64,000 bases of DNA from Stakelama marina (GTDB lineage Bacteria; Pseudomonadota; Alphaproteobacteria; Sphingomonadales; Sphingomonadaceae). Location of the stretch: NCBI RefSeq assembly GCF_018122655.1, contig NZ_JAGRQC010000002.1:248001-312000 (forward strand). The letters run 5' to 3'. The position numbers and the translations under genes were made by a program. This document shows positions 9,071 to 17,651 of this stretch, piece by piece; the stretch's first letter is position 1; the number at the start of each line of letters is the position of its first letter. A model generated the notes under the pieces. That model saw nothing but the letters and a program-made list of their open reading frames with translations. It was not told where the DNA came from and made no database searches.

Positions 9071-9162
9071 AAACACGCGCCGCATCCATTTTGCGGGTTG
9101 CAAGTTGGTACCGGAAATGGTCGGCCTAAGCAGTTGTGCCTGCCGGGAACCGGAGAAGATTG

Positions 9163-9348
9163 GTGAGCGACGAGAACGAGATCACGACCGCCGTGCGCGA
9201 GAGCAACACGACGCGCGATAACGCATCGCGTACCGAGGATCCGGGCAAGCGCCGCCGCTGGCCCATCGCATCGATCGGACTGGGCGTCGGCTCGGCAGCG
9301 CTCGCCGCCGCCGCCATCTATGCGAGCAAGCAGCGCCGCGAAAACTGA
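9163..9348 (+). CDS. Small single-pass membrane protein
   Basis: I do not recognise this 61-residue protein. A charged N-terminal half is followed by KRRRWPIASIGLGVGSAALA, a single predicted membrane segment of about 20 residues, and a short basic end (SKQRREN). I prefer GTG 9163, preceded by GGAG at about 9152, over ATG 9136, which would add nine residues. It lies 92 bp after tgt and could be cotranscribed. Related short Gly/Ala-rich membrane proteins are common in sphingomonads. Confidence 0.6.
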   Translation: MSDENEITTAVRESNTTRDNASRTEDPGKRRRWPIASIGLGVGSAALAAAAIYASKQRREN

Positions 9349-9470
9349 CCGGCGCGCGGTACGGCCTCGTCCGGCGATGAAAGCCCATCGCGCTGTATCG
9401 CCGCGTTGACACACCCGCGCTTGCGAGCGCATGGTTGCAATTCCTGATTGATTTCCCGGAGTTGCAACGA

Positions 9471-12332
9471 ATGCGCCTCACCCGTGCCGCCCTCATGCTG
9501 GGCGCCGCCCTGCTGCCGCTGACCGCCGCCGCGCGTACCCTGACCGCCGAACCGGCCGCAGCAACGGCACAGGCCGGCGCGGACGCGGTGAAGCCGCTGA
9601 ATTTCACCGAGCGCACGCTGGCGAACGGCATGCAGGTCTATGCGATCCGCGACACCTCCACCTCCAACGTGTCGGTGCAGGTCTGGTACAAGGTCGGGTC
9701 GGTCAACGATCCCAAGGGCCGTTCCGGCTTTGCCCACATGTTCGAACATCTGATGTTCAAGGGCACGCGCAATCTGGCGCCCGAACAGATGGACCGGCTG
9801 ACCGAGGATGTCGGTGGTTTCAACAACGCATCGACCAATGACGACTACACCAATTATTACGAGGTCGTCCCCGCAAACCATCTCCAGCGGCTGCTGTTCG
9901 CCGAAGCCGACCGCATGTCGGGGCTGGTCGTCGATCAGAAGAATTTCGATTCAGAGCGCCATGTCGTCGAAGAGGAACTGCGCAGCCGCGTGCTCGCGCA
10001 GCCCTATGGCAAGCTCTTCTATCTCTATTTCCCCGAAATGTCGTTCCGGACCTCGCCCTATGGCCGGCCGGGGATCGGCAGCATCGAGGACCTCGATTCG
10101 GCGACGCTGACCGATCTGCGCGCCTTCCACGCGACCTATTACCGCCCCGACAATGCGATCCTCGTCGTGTCGGGCAATTTCGATCCCGCGCAGCTCAACA
10201 AATGGGTCGATAAATATTTCGGCGACCTGAAGAATCCCGACCGGCCGATTCCCGGCGTGAACCTGCAAGAGCCCGAGCGGACCAAGCCGGTCGATTACAC
10301 CGTATATGAACCCAACACGCCGCTGCCCGCGGTCGCGATCAGCTATCCGCTGCCGCCCGACAACAGTCCAGACATGCCCGCGCTGGAAGTGCTCGACGCG
10401 ATCCTGTCGGGCGGTCACCATTCGCGGCTCTACGACAATGTCGTTTACAAGGATCAGCTCGCCGCGCAGGCGAACACCTATCTCGATACCAAGCGCGGTC
10501 CGGGCGCGCTTGCCGTCTATGCGATCATGGCGGGCGGCAAGACCGCCGATCAGGGCGTGGCGGCGCTGCGCCAGCAGATCGCGGCGCTGCGCGATGCACC
10601 GGTAACGCCCGAAGAGCTTTCCGAGGCCAAGAACGAGATCGTGACCAATGCGCTGCACGGCCGAGAAACCGCGCAGGGCAAGGCTTCGACGCTGGCGCAG
10701 TCGGTCATTATCGACGGCGACCCGCACGCCGCCGACAAGCAGCTCGCCGAAATCCAGAAGGTGACCGCCGCCGATGTGCAGCGCGTGGCGCGCAAATATC
10801 TGGCGGAAGATCGTTCGGCGACGCTGCGCTATCTGCCCGAAAGCGCCAAGCCCGCCGATGCCAAGAGCGACACGCTGGGGGTATCCGACACGATCGCGGT
10901 CAAGCCGCTGACCCCGCCCGCGAACATTCCCGTAGTGACCGCGGCGACCGGCGCCGACCGCATACCGCTGCCCAAGCCCGGCGCCCCGGTAAAGGCGAAC
11001 ATCCCGACGCCGCATGTCTCCACGCTGCCCAATGGCGTGAAACTGGTGGTGGTCGAACGCCACGACCTGCCGCTCGTCAGCGCGCTGGTAAGCGTGAACG
11101 GCGGATCGGTGCTCGACCCCAAGGGCAAGGCCGGCCTTGCTTCGATCACCGACGAATTGCTCACCAAGGGCACCGCGACCCGCTCGGCGACCGAAATCGC
11201 CGAACAGATCGAATCGCTGGGCGGCTCGATCGGCAGCGGCTCCAGCTGGGACAGCGGCACCGCGAGCGTCGATGTCCGCTCGAACGAGATCGAACCGGCG
11301 ATGCGTATCCTCGCCGATGTCGCGCAGAACCCCGCTTTCGCGCAGGGCGAGATCGACCGCGAGCGCAAGCAGACGATCGACGGCATCAACGTTCAGCTGA
11401 AAAATCCGGCCGCGCTCGCCGCGATGGCCGCCAATCGCGCGGTGTTCGGCGATGCTCCCTATGGCCATCTCGATTCGGGAACGCCGAAGTCGCTGGGCGC
11501 GATCGGGCGCGACGATATCGCCGCCGCCTATGACGCCACCTGGCGGCCCGACCGCGCCACCATCGTCATGGTCGGCGACGTGACGCAGGCACAGGCGCAG
11601 CAGCTTGCGACCCGGTATTTCGGTAGCTGGAAAGCACCCGCCGGTGCCGCCGCGGCCCCGGTTCCCGCGACCACATCCTATCCGGCGCCGCGCGTGATCG
11701 TGGTCGACATGCCCGATGCCGGCCAGGCCGGCGTCGTGGTTGCGCGCCCCGGCATCGCGCGCAACAATCCCGAATATTATGCCGGTCAGGTCGCCAATTC
11801 GGTGCTTGGCGGCGGATATTCCTCGCGGTTGAACGAAGAGGTTCGCGTCAAGCGCGGGCTTGCTTACGGCGCCGGCAGCTCGCTCGACGCCCGTCGCCGC
11901 GGCGGTGTCGTTTCGGCGCGGACCCAGACCAAGAACCCGTCGGCGGCAGAGGTCGTCTCGATCATGGTCGACCAGATGAAGAAGATGGGCACCGAGCCGG
12001 TTAAGAGCGACGAGCTCGAACCGCGCAAGGCGACGCTGATCGGCGGATTCGGCCGTGCGGCGGAAACCAACTCCTCCGTCGCGAGCATCCTTGCCAGCTA
12101 TGTCAGCGAAGACGTGCCGGTGAGCGAGATCGACAAGTTCATCCCCGAGGTGCAGGGCGTCAATGCCGCACAGGTACAGAGTGCGGCCGCCAGGCTGCTC
12201 GACCCGTCAAAGGCGAGCATCGTCGTGGTCGGCGACGCCAAGCAGTTTGTCGGCGATCTGCGCAAGACCTATCCGGACCTCGAGGTGATCGAGGCCAAGG
12301 ATCTCGACCTCGACAGCGCGACGCTGAAATAA
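9471..12332 (+). CDS. M16 family zinc metallopeptidase, two tandem domains
   Basis: The 953-residue exported protein has a signal peptide (about residues 1-22) and two M16 (pitrilysin/processing-peptidase) modules. The first carries the inverted zinc motif HMFEH (residues 89-93) with the downstream E in VVEEEL; the second, from about residue 515, begins LPNGVKLVVVERHDLP but has no HxxEH and is the usual inactive half that closes the chamber. It should degrade peptides in the periplasm. ATG 9471 is chosen over 9435 because CCGGAG lies upstream and the signal peptide begins there. A GGCACGG/CCGTGCC hairpin (about 12341-12371) lies between it and the convergent gene. Confidence 0.92.
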   Translation: MRLTRAALMLGAALLPLTAAARTLTAEPAAATAQAGADAVKPLNFTERTLANGMQVYAIRDTSTSNVSVQVWYKVGSVNDPKGRSGFAHMFEHLMFKGTRNLAPEQMDRLTEDVGGFNNASTNDDYTNYYEVVPANHLQRLLFAEADRMSGLVVDQKNFDSERHVVEEELRSRVLAQPYGKLFYLYFPEMSFRTSPYGRPGIGSIEDLDSATLTDLRAFHATYYRPDNAILVVSGNFDPAQLNKWVDKYFGDLKNPDRPIPGVNLQEPERTKPVDYTVYEPNTPLPAVAISYPLPPDNSPDMPALEVLDAILSGGHHSRLYDNVVYKDQLAAQANTYLDTKRGPGALAVYAIMAGGKTADQGVAALRQQIAALRDAPVTPEELSEAKNEIVTNALHGRETAQGKASTLAQSVIIDGDPHAADKQLAEIQKVTAADVQRVARKYLAEDRSATLRYLPESAKPADAKSDTLGVSDTIAVKPLTPPANIPVVTAATGADRIPLPKPGAPVKANIPTPHVSTLPNGVKLVVVERHDLPLVSALVSVNGGSVLDPKGKAGLASITDELLTKGTATRSATEIAEQIESLGGSIGSGSSWDSGTASVDVRSNEIEPAMRILADVAQNPAFAQGEIDRERKQTIDGINVQLKNPAALAAMAANRAVFGDAPYGHLDSGTPKSLGAIGRDDIAAAYDATWRPDRATIVMVGDVTQAQAQQLATRYFGSWKAPAGAAAAPVPATTSYPAPRVIVVDMPDAGQAGVVVARPGIARNNPEYYAGQVANSVLGGGYSSRLNEEVRVKRGLAYGAGSSLDARRRGGVVSARTQTKNPSAAEVVSIMVDQMKKMGTEPVKSDELEPRKATLIGGFGRAAETNSSVASILASYVSEDVPVSEIDKFIPEVQGVNAAQVQSAAARLLDPSKASIVVVGDAKQFVGDLRKTYPDLEVIEAKDLDLDSATLK

Positions 12333-12390
12333 GGCGCGAAAGGCACGGTGCGTCCGGGCGCGCCGTGCCGCTATCGACGTGCGCGCCGGG

Positions 12391-12627
12391 CTAGGCTTGC
12401 TTGTCCTCGCGGCCCGACAGTCGTGCGTCGAGCGTTGCCATGCGCGTTCCGAGCCGGTCGAGGATAGCCTGCCGCTCGGCATCGCCGACTGCGGACCAGC
12501 GCGCGATTTCGTCGCCGGTGCGTCCGCAACCGAGGCACCAGCCGGTTTCGGTATCGAGCGTGCAGACAAGGACGCAGGGACTCATCACCTGCGCGGGGGC
12601 AACGCTTTCGATGAAGTCGTCGTCCAT
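12391..12627 (-). CDS. DUF1289 domain protein
   Basis: The 78-residue protein has the DUF1289 cysteine pattern SPCVLVC...GWCLGCGRT, probably a zinc or iron-sulfur site, followed by the conserved DEIARW helix. The biochemical function is unknown. It starts five bases after the stop codon of the DEAD-box helicase gene, with GAGG overlapping that junction, so the two are almost certainly one operon. Confidence 0.85.
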   Translation of the reverse strand: MDDDFIESVAPAQVMSPCVLVCTLDTETGWCLGCGRTGDEIARWSAVGDAERQAILDRLGTRMATLDARLSGREDKQA

Positions 12628-12632
12628 GCGCC

Positions 12633-14009
12633 TCAGGCGCCGAGCTTGACGTCCAGAAAGGCCGGGACCGGACCGTTCCAGTCCAGTTCGCCTTCGCCCT
12701 GCGCCGGCTGTTCGACCTCGGGCTCTGCCTTTGTCGCAGCGCGCTTGCGCTTCGGCGCTTCCTTCGGCGCGGAAGACGGCGCAGGCGCGGATACAGGTTC
12801 CGCTTCTGCCGATTTCTTGCGGCCACCGCGCGAACGCTTTTTCGGCTTTTCCTCGGCCTTGGCCTCTTCGCCGCCGGTCTTGTCGACCGCTTCGTCGGCG
12901 CTGCCCAGCCGTTCGATCTTCTGACCGATCAGCTTTTCGATATTCTCGATATTCTCGACATCTTCGCCGGTGACGAAGGTGTAGGCGACACCGCTTGCTC
13001 CCGCCCGGCCCGTCCGGCCGATGCGGTGGACATAATCGTCGGGGTGCCACGGCGCGTCGAAGTTGAAGACGTGGCTGACGCCCTTGATATCGAGCCCGCG
13101 CGCCGCGACGTCGGATGCGGCGAGGATGTTGACCTCACCCTTTTTGAACAGGTCGAGTTCGGCGAGCCGCGCCGACTGGTCCATGTCGCCGTGAATCTCG
13201 CCCGACTTGAACCCGCTGCGCTTCAGGCTCTTGTTGAGCTCGCGCACCGTCGTCTTGCGATTGGCGAAGATGATCGCGGTACGGACATCGTCCTGACGCA
13301 GCAGCGTGCGCAGCGTCGCGCGCTTCTTGTCGCTGCGCACCGGCACGAGATACTGCTTGATATTGGTCGCCGTCGTTGCCGGGCGCGCAACCTCTATCGT
13401 CTTGGGATTTTCGAGGAACTTGTCGGCCAGCTTCTTGATCGGCGGCGGCATCGTCGCCGAGAACAACAGCGTCTGCCGCTGCTTGGGAAGTTTGGTGCAG
13501 ATATTTTCGATATCGGGGATGAAGCCCATATCGAGCATGCGGTCGGCCTCATCGATCACCAGCAGCGAACAGCCGGTGAGCAGGATGTTCCCGCGCTCGA
13601 ACAGGTCCATCAGCCGGCCCGGCGTCGCGATCAGCACATCGACGCCCTTTTCCAGCGCCTTTACCTGATCGCCCATCGACACGCCGCCGATCAGCAGCGC
13701 CATCTCCAGATTGTGGTGCTTGCCATATTTCTCGAAATTCTCGGCAACCTGCGCGGCGAGTTCGCGCGTCGGTTCGAGAATCAGCGAACGCGGCATCCGC
13801 GCCCGCCTGCGGCCATGCGCGAGGATGTCGATCATCGGCAGCACGAACGAGGCGGTCTTGCCGGTGCCCGTCTGCGCGACACCGATGACATCCTTCATCA
13901 TCAGAACGGACGGAATCGCGTTCGCCTGGATCGGAGTCGGCTCGGTATAGCCGGCCTCCGAAACCGCGTGCAAAAGTTCGTCTGAGAGGCCGAGATCGGC
14001 GAAATTCAT
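12633..14009 (-). CDS. DEAD-box RNA helicase (RhlE-like)
   Basis: The 458-residue protein contains the full helicase core in order: Q motif (PTPIQANAIP), Walker A AQTGTGKT, PTREL, TPGR, VIDEADRMLD, SAT, and HRIGRTGR. The core ends near residue 375. The tail is low-complexity Lys/Arg/Ala/Glu with KKRSRGGRKK, typical of RNA-binding extensions. It should remodel RNA in ribosome assembly or mRNA turnover. RhlE is the nearest subfamily by motif spelling, but sequence alone does not fix the orthologue. A DUF1289 gene follows in the same operon. Confidence 0.93.
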   Translation of the reverse strand: MNFADLGLSDELLHAVSEAGYTEPTPIQANAIPSVLMMKDVIGVAQTGTGKTASFVLPMIDILAHGRRRARMPRSLILEPTRELAAQVAENFEKYGKHHNLEMALLIGGVSMGDQVKALEKGVDVLIATPGRLMDLFERGNILLTGCSLLVIDEADRMLDMGFIPDIENICTKLPKQRQTLLFSATMPPPIKKLADKFLENPKTIEVARPATTATNIKQYLVPVRSDKKRATLRTLLRQDDVRTAIIFANRKTTVRELNKSLKRSGFKSGEIHGDMDQSARLAELDLFKKGEVNILAASDVAARGLDIKGVSHVFNFDAPWHPDDYVHRIGRTGRAGASGVAYTFVTGEDVENIENIEKLIGQKIERLGSADEAVDKTGGEEAKAEEKPKKRSRGGRKKSAEAEPVSAPAPSSAPKEAPKRKRAATKAEPEVEQPAQGEGELDWNGPVPAFLDVKLGA

Positions 14010-14096
14010 ACCATGTCCGGAAAAGGGGCGCGCAATGCGCAGAACAGCAGCGCTGCGCTCGCGGATTTGGCCCGTGATGTCAAGTTTTACGGCGCG

Positions 14097-14561
14097 TCAG
14101 CGGCTCGCGACCAGGCGCTTGAAGGCAGCGATCTGGCATTGGCCGCCCGCGCGAGAGCGAACCGAGTCGCGATTCGCACAAATCTTTCCGTCTTTGCCGG
14201 GGCGCACATAGACCATCGAATAATAGTCGAGCGCGGGACACGCATCCTCCAGCTTCGCGCGCAGCCGCTGGCCATCGCGGGTCAGGAAATCGATGCTGCG
14301 CTCGCTGCTGATACCGGCGCCGACGAAGCGCCCGGGATCGACGCAATCGTCGCTGTCTTCCTCGTGCCAGGTGACGGAGCGCGAGCGCGAATAGCCGCGC
14401 GCGGCGGCACGATCGTCGCTGACGCGCGGCACGCGGATGATGATGCGTTCGTGGAAGGTGAAGGTCTGCGTCTGCACCATGCCCCCGCCGAACACGCCCG
14501 CAACGGGCGCGGCTCCGCCAAGCAGGGCGAGCAGAGGAAGGGCGAACACGGAAGCTTGCAC
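14097..14561 (-). CDS. Exported hypothetical protein
   Basis: I do not recognise this protein. With GTG 14561 as start it is 154 residues, with a signal peptide (VFALPLLALLGGAAPVAG) and then a region rich in Arg, Ser and Asp. Cys in DDCVDPG, DACPALD, KICANRD and GGQCQIA could pair. The frame is open to ATG 14726, but that start overlaps the divergent dehydrogenase gene, so I reject it; no good Shine-Dalgarno marks the GTG either. Codon use is consistent with a real gene. Confidence 0.6.
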   Translation of the reverse strand: MQASVFALPLLALLGGAAPVAGVFGGGMVQTQTFTFHERIIIRVPRVSDDRAAARGYSRSRSVTWHEEDSDDCVDPGRFVGAGISSERSIDFLTRDGQRLRAKLEDACPALDYYSMVYVRPGKDGKICANRDSVRSRAGGQCQIAAFKRLVASR

Positions 14562-14640
14562 GACCGCGAGTTGATAGCGCCGAACGTTTGAACAGTCGAT
14601 GAATTGGCGCAAATCATCGACCGGTGATAGCAGCACTCGC

Positions 14641-16092
14641 ATGACCACGACCGCGCAGAACCAGCTGATCGCCTTCGTCCGCGACCGTTTCGGCGACAAG
14701 GCGGTGACGACCGATACGCGCGACATCGCGCCATGGACGACCGATTGGCGCGACCGTTTTCACGGCAGCGCGCCGGCGATCCTGTCGCCGGCAAGCACCG
14801 GGGAAGCAGCCGCCATCGTCGCAAAGGCGCGCGAGCTGGGCGTTCCCATCGTGCCGCAGGGGGGCAACACCTCGATGGTCGGTGGCGCCACACCGCCCGC
14901 CGATGGCAGCGCGCTGATCCTGTCGCTGAGGCGCATGAACCGCATCCGGTCGCTTTCGGCCGATGACAATCTGGCGGTCGCGGAAGCGGGCGTGGTGCTG
15001 GAAGTGCTGCACAATGCCGCGATCGAGGCCGGACGGCGCTTTCCGCTGACCTTGGGCGCGAAGGGCAGCGCGACGGTCGGCGGGCTGGTGTCGACCAATG
15101 CCGGCGGCACGCAGGTCTTGCGCCATGGCACGATGCGCGCGCTGGTTGCGGGGGTCGAGGCGGTGCTGCCCGACGGATCGGTGCATGACGGACTGTCGGC
15201 GCTGAAAAAAGATAATCGCGGCTATGACCTCAACCAGCTCCTGATCGGCGCGGAGGGCACGATCGGCGTGGTGACGGCGGCGAGCCTGAAGCTGGTGCCG
15301 GCAGTCGCGAGACATGCCGTGGCCTGGGTCGGGCTCGACGACCCGCAGGCGGCGCTCGGGCTGCTGCGCACGCTGCAGGGCGCGAGCGATTCGATCGAAA
15401 GTTTCGAGATCATTCCCGGCGATTCGCTGGCGCTGGTCCTCGAACATATTCCCGACACCCGGTCGCCACTGGCGGGCACGCATCGCTGGCACGCGCTGAT
15501 CGAAGCGGTGACGACCGATGCCGATGCGCCAGCACCGCAGGACCTGCTCGAAACCCGGATCGCCGAAGCAATCGAAAGCGGTACCGTGGCAGACGCCGTC
15601 ATCGCCGCGAGCGAGGCACAGGCAGAGGCGTTCTGGCGCATCCGCCACTCGCTGTCCGAGGCGGAGCGCGCCGCCGGTCCCGCCGTGCAGCACGACATAT
15701 CGGTGCCGGTCGCCGATATGCCGCGCTTCATGGTCGAAGCGGCGGCTGCCGCGGAGAAACGCTATCCCGGTACGCACGCGACGGCGTTCGGCCACCTTGG
15801 CGACGGCAACGTCCATTTCCATGTCCGCGCACCGGCCGATGCCGATCCCGATCGCTGGTACGAGAAAGAAGCGCCGGGCGTCTCTCGTTTCGTCAACGAT
15901 CTTGTTGTCGCGGCGGGCGGATCGATCTCGGCCGAGCACGGCATCGGCCAGATGAAACTGCACGAACTCGAACGGCTCGCATCACCCGCGCGGCTCGCGG
16001 CGCTGCGCGCGATCAAGCACGCGCTCGACCCCGCGGGAATTTGCAACCCCGGCAAGCTCGTGGCGCTTGCACCGAACGGCAACGCGCCATAG
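14641..16092 (+). CDS. FAD-linked 2-hydroxyacid dehydrogenase (GlcD/D2HGDH-like)
   Basis: The 483-residue protein belongs to the FAD_binding_4/FAD-oxidase-C family. FAD-binding segments are VPQGGNTSMVGGATP (about 70-85) and GGLVSTNAGGTQ; the C-terminal half has GHLGDGNVHFHV and the final SAEHGIGQMK, which carry the metal/substrate histidines of D-2-hydroxyglutarate and D-lactate dehydrogenases. The electron acceptor is probably the ETF or quinone pool. ATG 14641 fits the family N-terminus; ATG 14599 upstream lacks support. TTGGCG-N18-TAGCAG sits seven bases before the ATG, a weak hint of a leaderless transcript. Confidence 0.88.
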   Translation: MTTTAQNQLIAFVRDRFGDKAVTTDTRDIAPWTTDWRDRFHGSAPAILSPASTGEAAAIVAKARELGVPIVPQGGNTSMVGGATPPADGSALILSLRRMNRIRSLSADDNLAVAEAGVVLEVLHNAAIEAGRRFPLTLGAKGSATVGGLVSTNAGGTQVLRHGTMRALVAGVEAVLPDGSVHDGLSALKKDNRGYDLNQLLIGAEGTIGVVTAASLKLVPAVARHAVAWVGLDDPQAALGLLRTLQGASDSIESFEIIPGDSLALVLEHIPDTRSPLAGTHRWHALIEAVTTDADAPAPQDLLETRIAEAIESGTVADAVIAASEAQAEAFWRIRHSLSEAERAAGPAVQHDISVPVADMPRFMVEAAAAAEKRYPGTHATAFGHLGDGNVHFHVRAPADADPDRWYEKEAPGVSRFVNDLVVAAGGSISAEHGIGQMKLHELERLASPARLAALRAIKHALDPAGICNPGKLVALAPNGNAP

Positions 16093-16126
16093 ACCCCCGC
16101 AAAACGATTCCTCAGGAGATTTTTTA

Positions 16127-16903
16127 ATGGCCAGTGCGCCGCAGACTCAGTCGCTTCCGCTTTTCTACAAGGAACTGATCCCGCTTTCGCGGCAGGACCA
16201 CGCCAAGTACAAGATGCGTCCGCCCGAAACCGCGCCCTTCCTGGCCAATGTTCATGCGGTTCCCGTCACCGTCGAGGAATTCCCGATGGTGCAGCGGCGC
16301 ATGCCGATCGTCTTCTCGGTCGGCGACGACGCGGTTCCGCTGGCGCTGATGGGGCTGAACGAAGGCGTCAACCTGTTCGTCGATGACGAGGGCAAGCTGA
16401 CCGACAACACGGTCTATCTGCCGGCCTATATCCGCCGCTATCCGTTCCTGCTCGCGCGGCTTCAGCCCGAGAGCGAAGAGCTGTCGCTGTGCTTCGACCC
16501 CAGCGTCGACTGGATCGGCGAATTCGACGATGGCGAAGCGCTGTTCACCGACGGCGAGCCGAGCGAATTCACCAAGCAGATCATGCAGTTCAACGAACAG
16601 TTCGAACAGGCCGGACAGCGCACCGCGCAGTTCGTCAAGGACCTGCGCGAAATGGACCTGCTGATGGACGGCGAGGTTTCGATCCAGCCCGAAGGCGCGC
16701 CGCAGCCCTTCATCTATCGCGGTTTCCAGATGATCAACGAAGACAAGCTGCGCGAAATGCGCGGCGATCAGCTTCGCAAGATCGTCCAGAACGGCATGCT
16801 GCCGCTGATCTATGCGCACCTCATGTCGCTCAGCCTGATGCGGGACCTGTTCGGCGAGCAGATGCGTTCGGGCAAGATGCCGCAACCCGACGCAGGAGTA
16901 TAA
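16127..16903 (+). CDS. SapC family protein
   Basis: The 258-residue protein matches the SapC family throughout, with FYKELIPLSRQDH, YIRRYPFLLA and LCFDPSVDWIGE. SapC was named from the S-layer locus of Campylobacter; here there is no signal peptide and no S-layer gene nearby, so that role should not be assumed. In Caulobacterales and Sphingomonadales such genes often sit beside TonB-receptor or tryptophan-halogenase loci, which are not seen here. AGGAG at 16114-16118 precedes ATG 16127. The cytochrome b561 gene follows after five bases. Confidence 0.88.
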   Translation: MASAPQTQSLPLFYKELIPLSRQDHAKYKMRPPETAPFLANVHAVPVTVEEFPMVQRRMPIVFSVGDDAVPLALMGLNEGVNLFVDDEGKLTDNTVYLPAYIRRYPFLLARLQPESEELSLCFDPSVDWIGEFDDGEALFTDGEPSEFTKQIMQFNEQFEQAGQRTAQFVKDLREMDLLMDGEVSIQPEGAPQPFIYRGFQMINEDKLREMRGDQLRKIVQNGMLPLIYAHLMSLSLMRDLFGEQMRSGKMPQPDAGV

Positions 16904-16908
16904 GATAT

Positions 16909-17463
16909 ATGAGCAGCGCGACCGACCGCACCGACCGCTACAATCGCGGAGCCATCGCCTTCCACTGGACGATCGCGCTGCTCGTTATCGTCAACATCAT
17001 CATCGGCCTGTTCCACGAATCGCTGTTCGATCCGCGACAGGTGATGCCACTCCACAAGTCGATCGGAATGCTCGTCCTGGTGCTGAGCGTGGGGCGCCTT
17101 GTCTGGCGGCTGATCCATCCGGCGCCGCCGCTGCCCAGCCATGTGTCCAAGTGGGAAGGAAAAACCTCCCGGACCGTCCAGGTGATCTTTTACGTCCTGA
17201 TGATCGGCATGCCGCTCAGCGGATGGTTCATGGCGAGCGGTGCGCGCAATCCTCAGCCGATCAACTGGTTCGGACTGTTCGACATCCCGCTGCTGCCGGT
17301 CGGCAAGAGCATCGCGGGTGCGTCGCACGAGTTTCACGAGCTGGCTGGCTACCTATTCGCCGCGCTGGTGGTTCTCCACATTGCGGGCGCGCTCCGGCAC
17401 CATTTCATCCTGCGCGACAGGGTTCTCGACCGGATGCTGGGACGCACCGCTACCGGCAACTGA
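16909..17463 (+). CDS. Cytochrome b561 family protein
   Basis: The 184-residue integral membrane protein has four predicted helices and the di-haem pattern: His19 (AFHWT), His49 (PLHKS) and, in the C-terminal half, SHEFHELAGY and VLHIAGALRHH. It should pass electrons between a quinol and an acceptor in the cytoplasmic membrane, as in CybB-type cytochromes. The Shine-Dalgarno AGGAG lies inside the last codons of the SapC gene, so the two are tightly linked. The next element downstream is a probable small RNA. Confidence 0.9.
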   Translation: MSSATDRTDRYNRGAIAFHWTIALLVIVNIIIGLFHESLFDPRQVMPLHKSIGMLVLVLSVGRLVWRLIHPAPPLPSHVSKWEGKTSRTVQVIFYVLMIGMPLSGWFMASGARNPQPINWFGLFDIPLLPVGKSIAGASHEFHELAGYLFAALVVLHIAGALRHHFILRDRVLDRMLGRTATGN

Positions 17464-17505
17464 TCGCCGTCCGGGCACGTCTCCTCCGAATTGCCGCAAG
17501 GCGTC

Positions 17506-17534
17506 TTGAAGCGGCGCGGACAGCGGCCTATATA
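17506..17534 (+). promoter_or_regulatory. Promoter of the candidate small RNA
   Basis: TTGAAG (17506-17511), a 17-bp spacer and TATATA (17529-17534, overlapping TATAAT at 17531) predict a start near 17541. No open reading frame with a ribosome binding site follows. Confidence 0.6.
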
Positions 17535-17540
17535 ATTTCT

Positions 17541-17647
17541 GTACGGTCGCGTGTTCCCCCTTTCGCGGGACCGTATGGCACGCAACTGCGCGTGTCTCCT
17601 CCCTGAACCTTGGCCACCTCGTGCCCCGTGCGCGAGGTGGTTTTTTT
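17541..17647 (+). ncRNA. Candidate small RNA with C-rich anti-Shine-Dalgarno segments
   Basis: A strong promoter, no credible ORF, and a perfect intrinsic terminator define a transcript of about 107 nt. Hairpin 1 pairs ACGGTC-GCG (17543-17551) with CGC..GACCGT (17564-17574) and exposes CCCCC in its loop. Hairpin 2 pairs CACGC (17579-17583) with GCGTG (17590-17594). An unpaired TCTCCTCCCT (17595-17604) could pair with GGAGG ribosome binding sites. The terminator is CCACCTCG/CGAGGTGG (17614-17640) followed by seven T. The layout resembles the CCUCC-bearing alphaproteobacterial small RNAs (alpha-r14 and CcsR/cuckoo types), but homology to either is not shown. Confidence 0.6.
17614..17647 (+). 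terminator. Intrinsic terminator of the small RNA
   Basis: An 8-bp perfect stem, CCACCTCG with CGAGGTGG, has an 11-nt loop and is followed by TTTTTTT. It ends the candidate RNA just before the 3' end of the convergent amidohydrolase gene. Confidence 0.85.
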
Positions 17648-17651
17648 ATGC

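Noticed and set aside
9951..11468. 505-codon open frame on the minus strand
   Set aside because: Antisense to the M16 peptidase; shadow ORF.
14604..14640. Third leaderless-type promoter, before the FAD-linked dehydrogenase
   Set aside because: TTGGCG-N18-TAGCAG has a poor -10; kept only as a remark.
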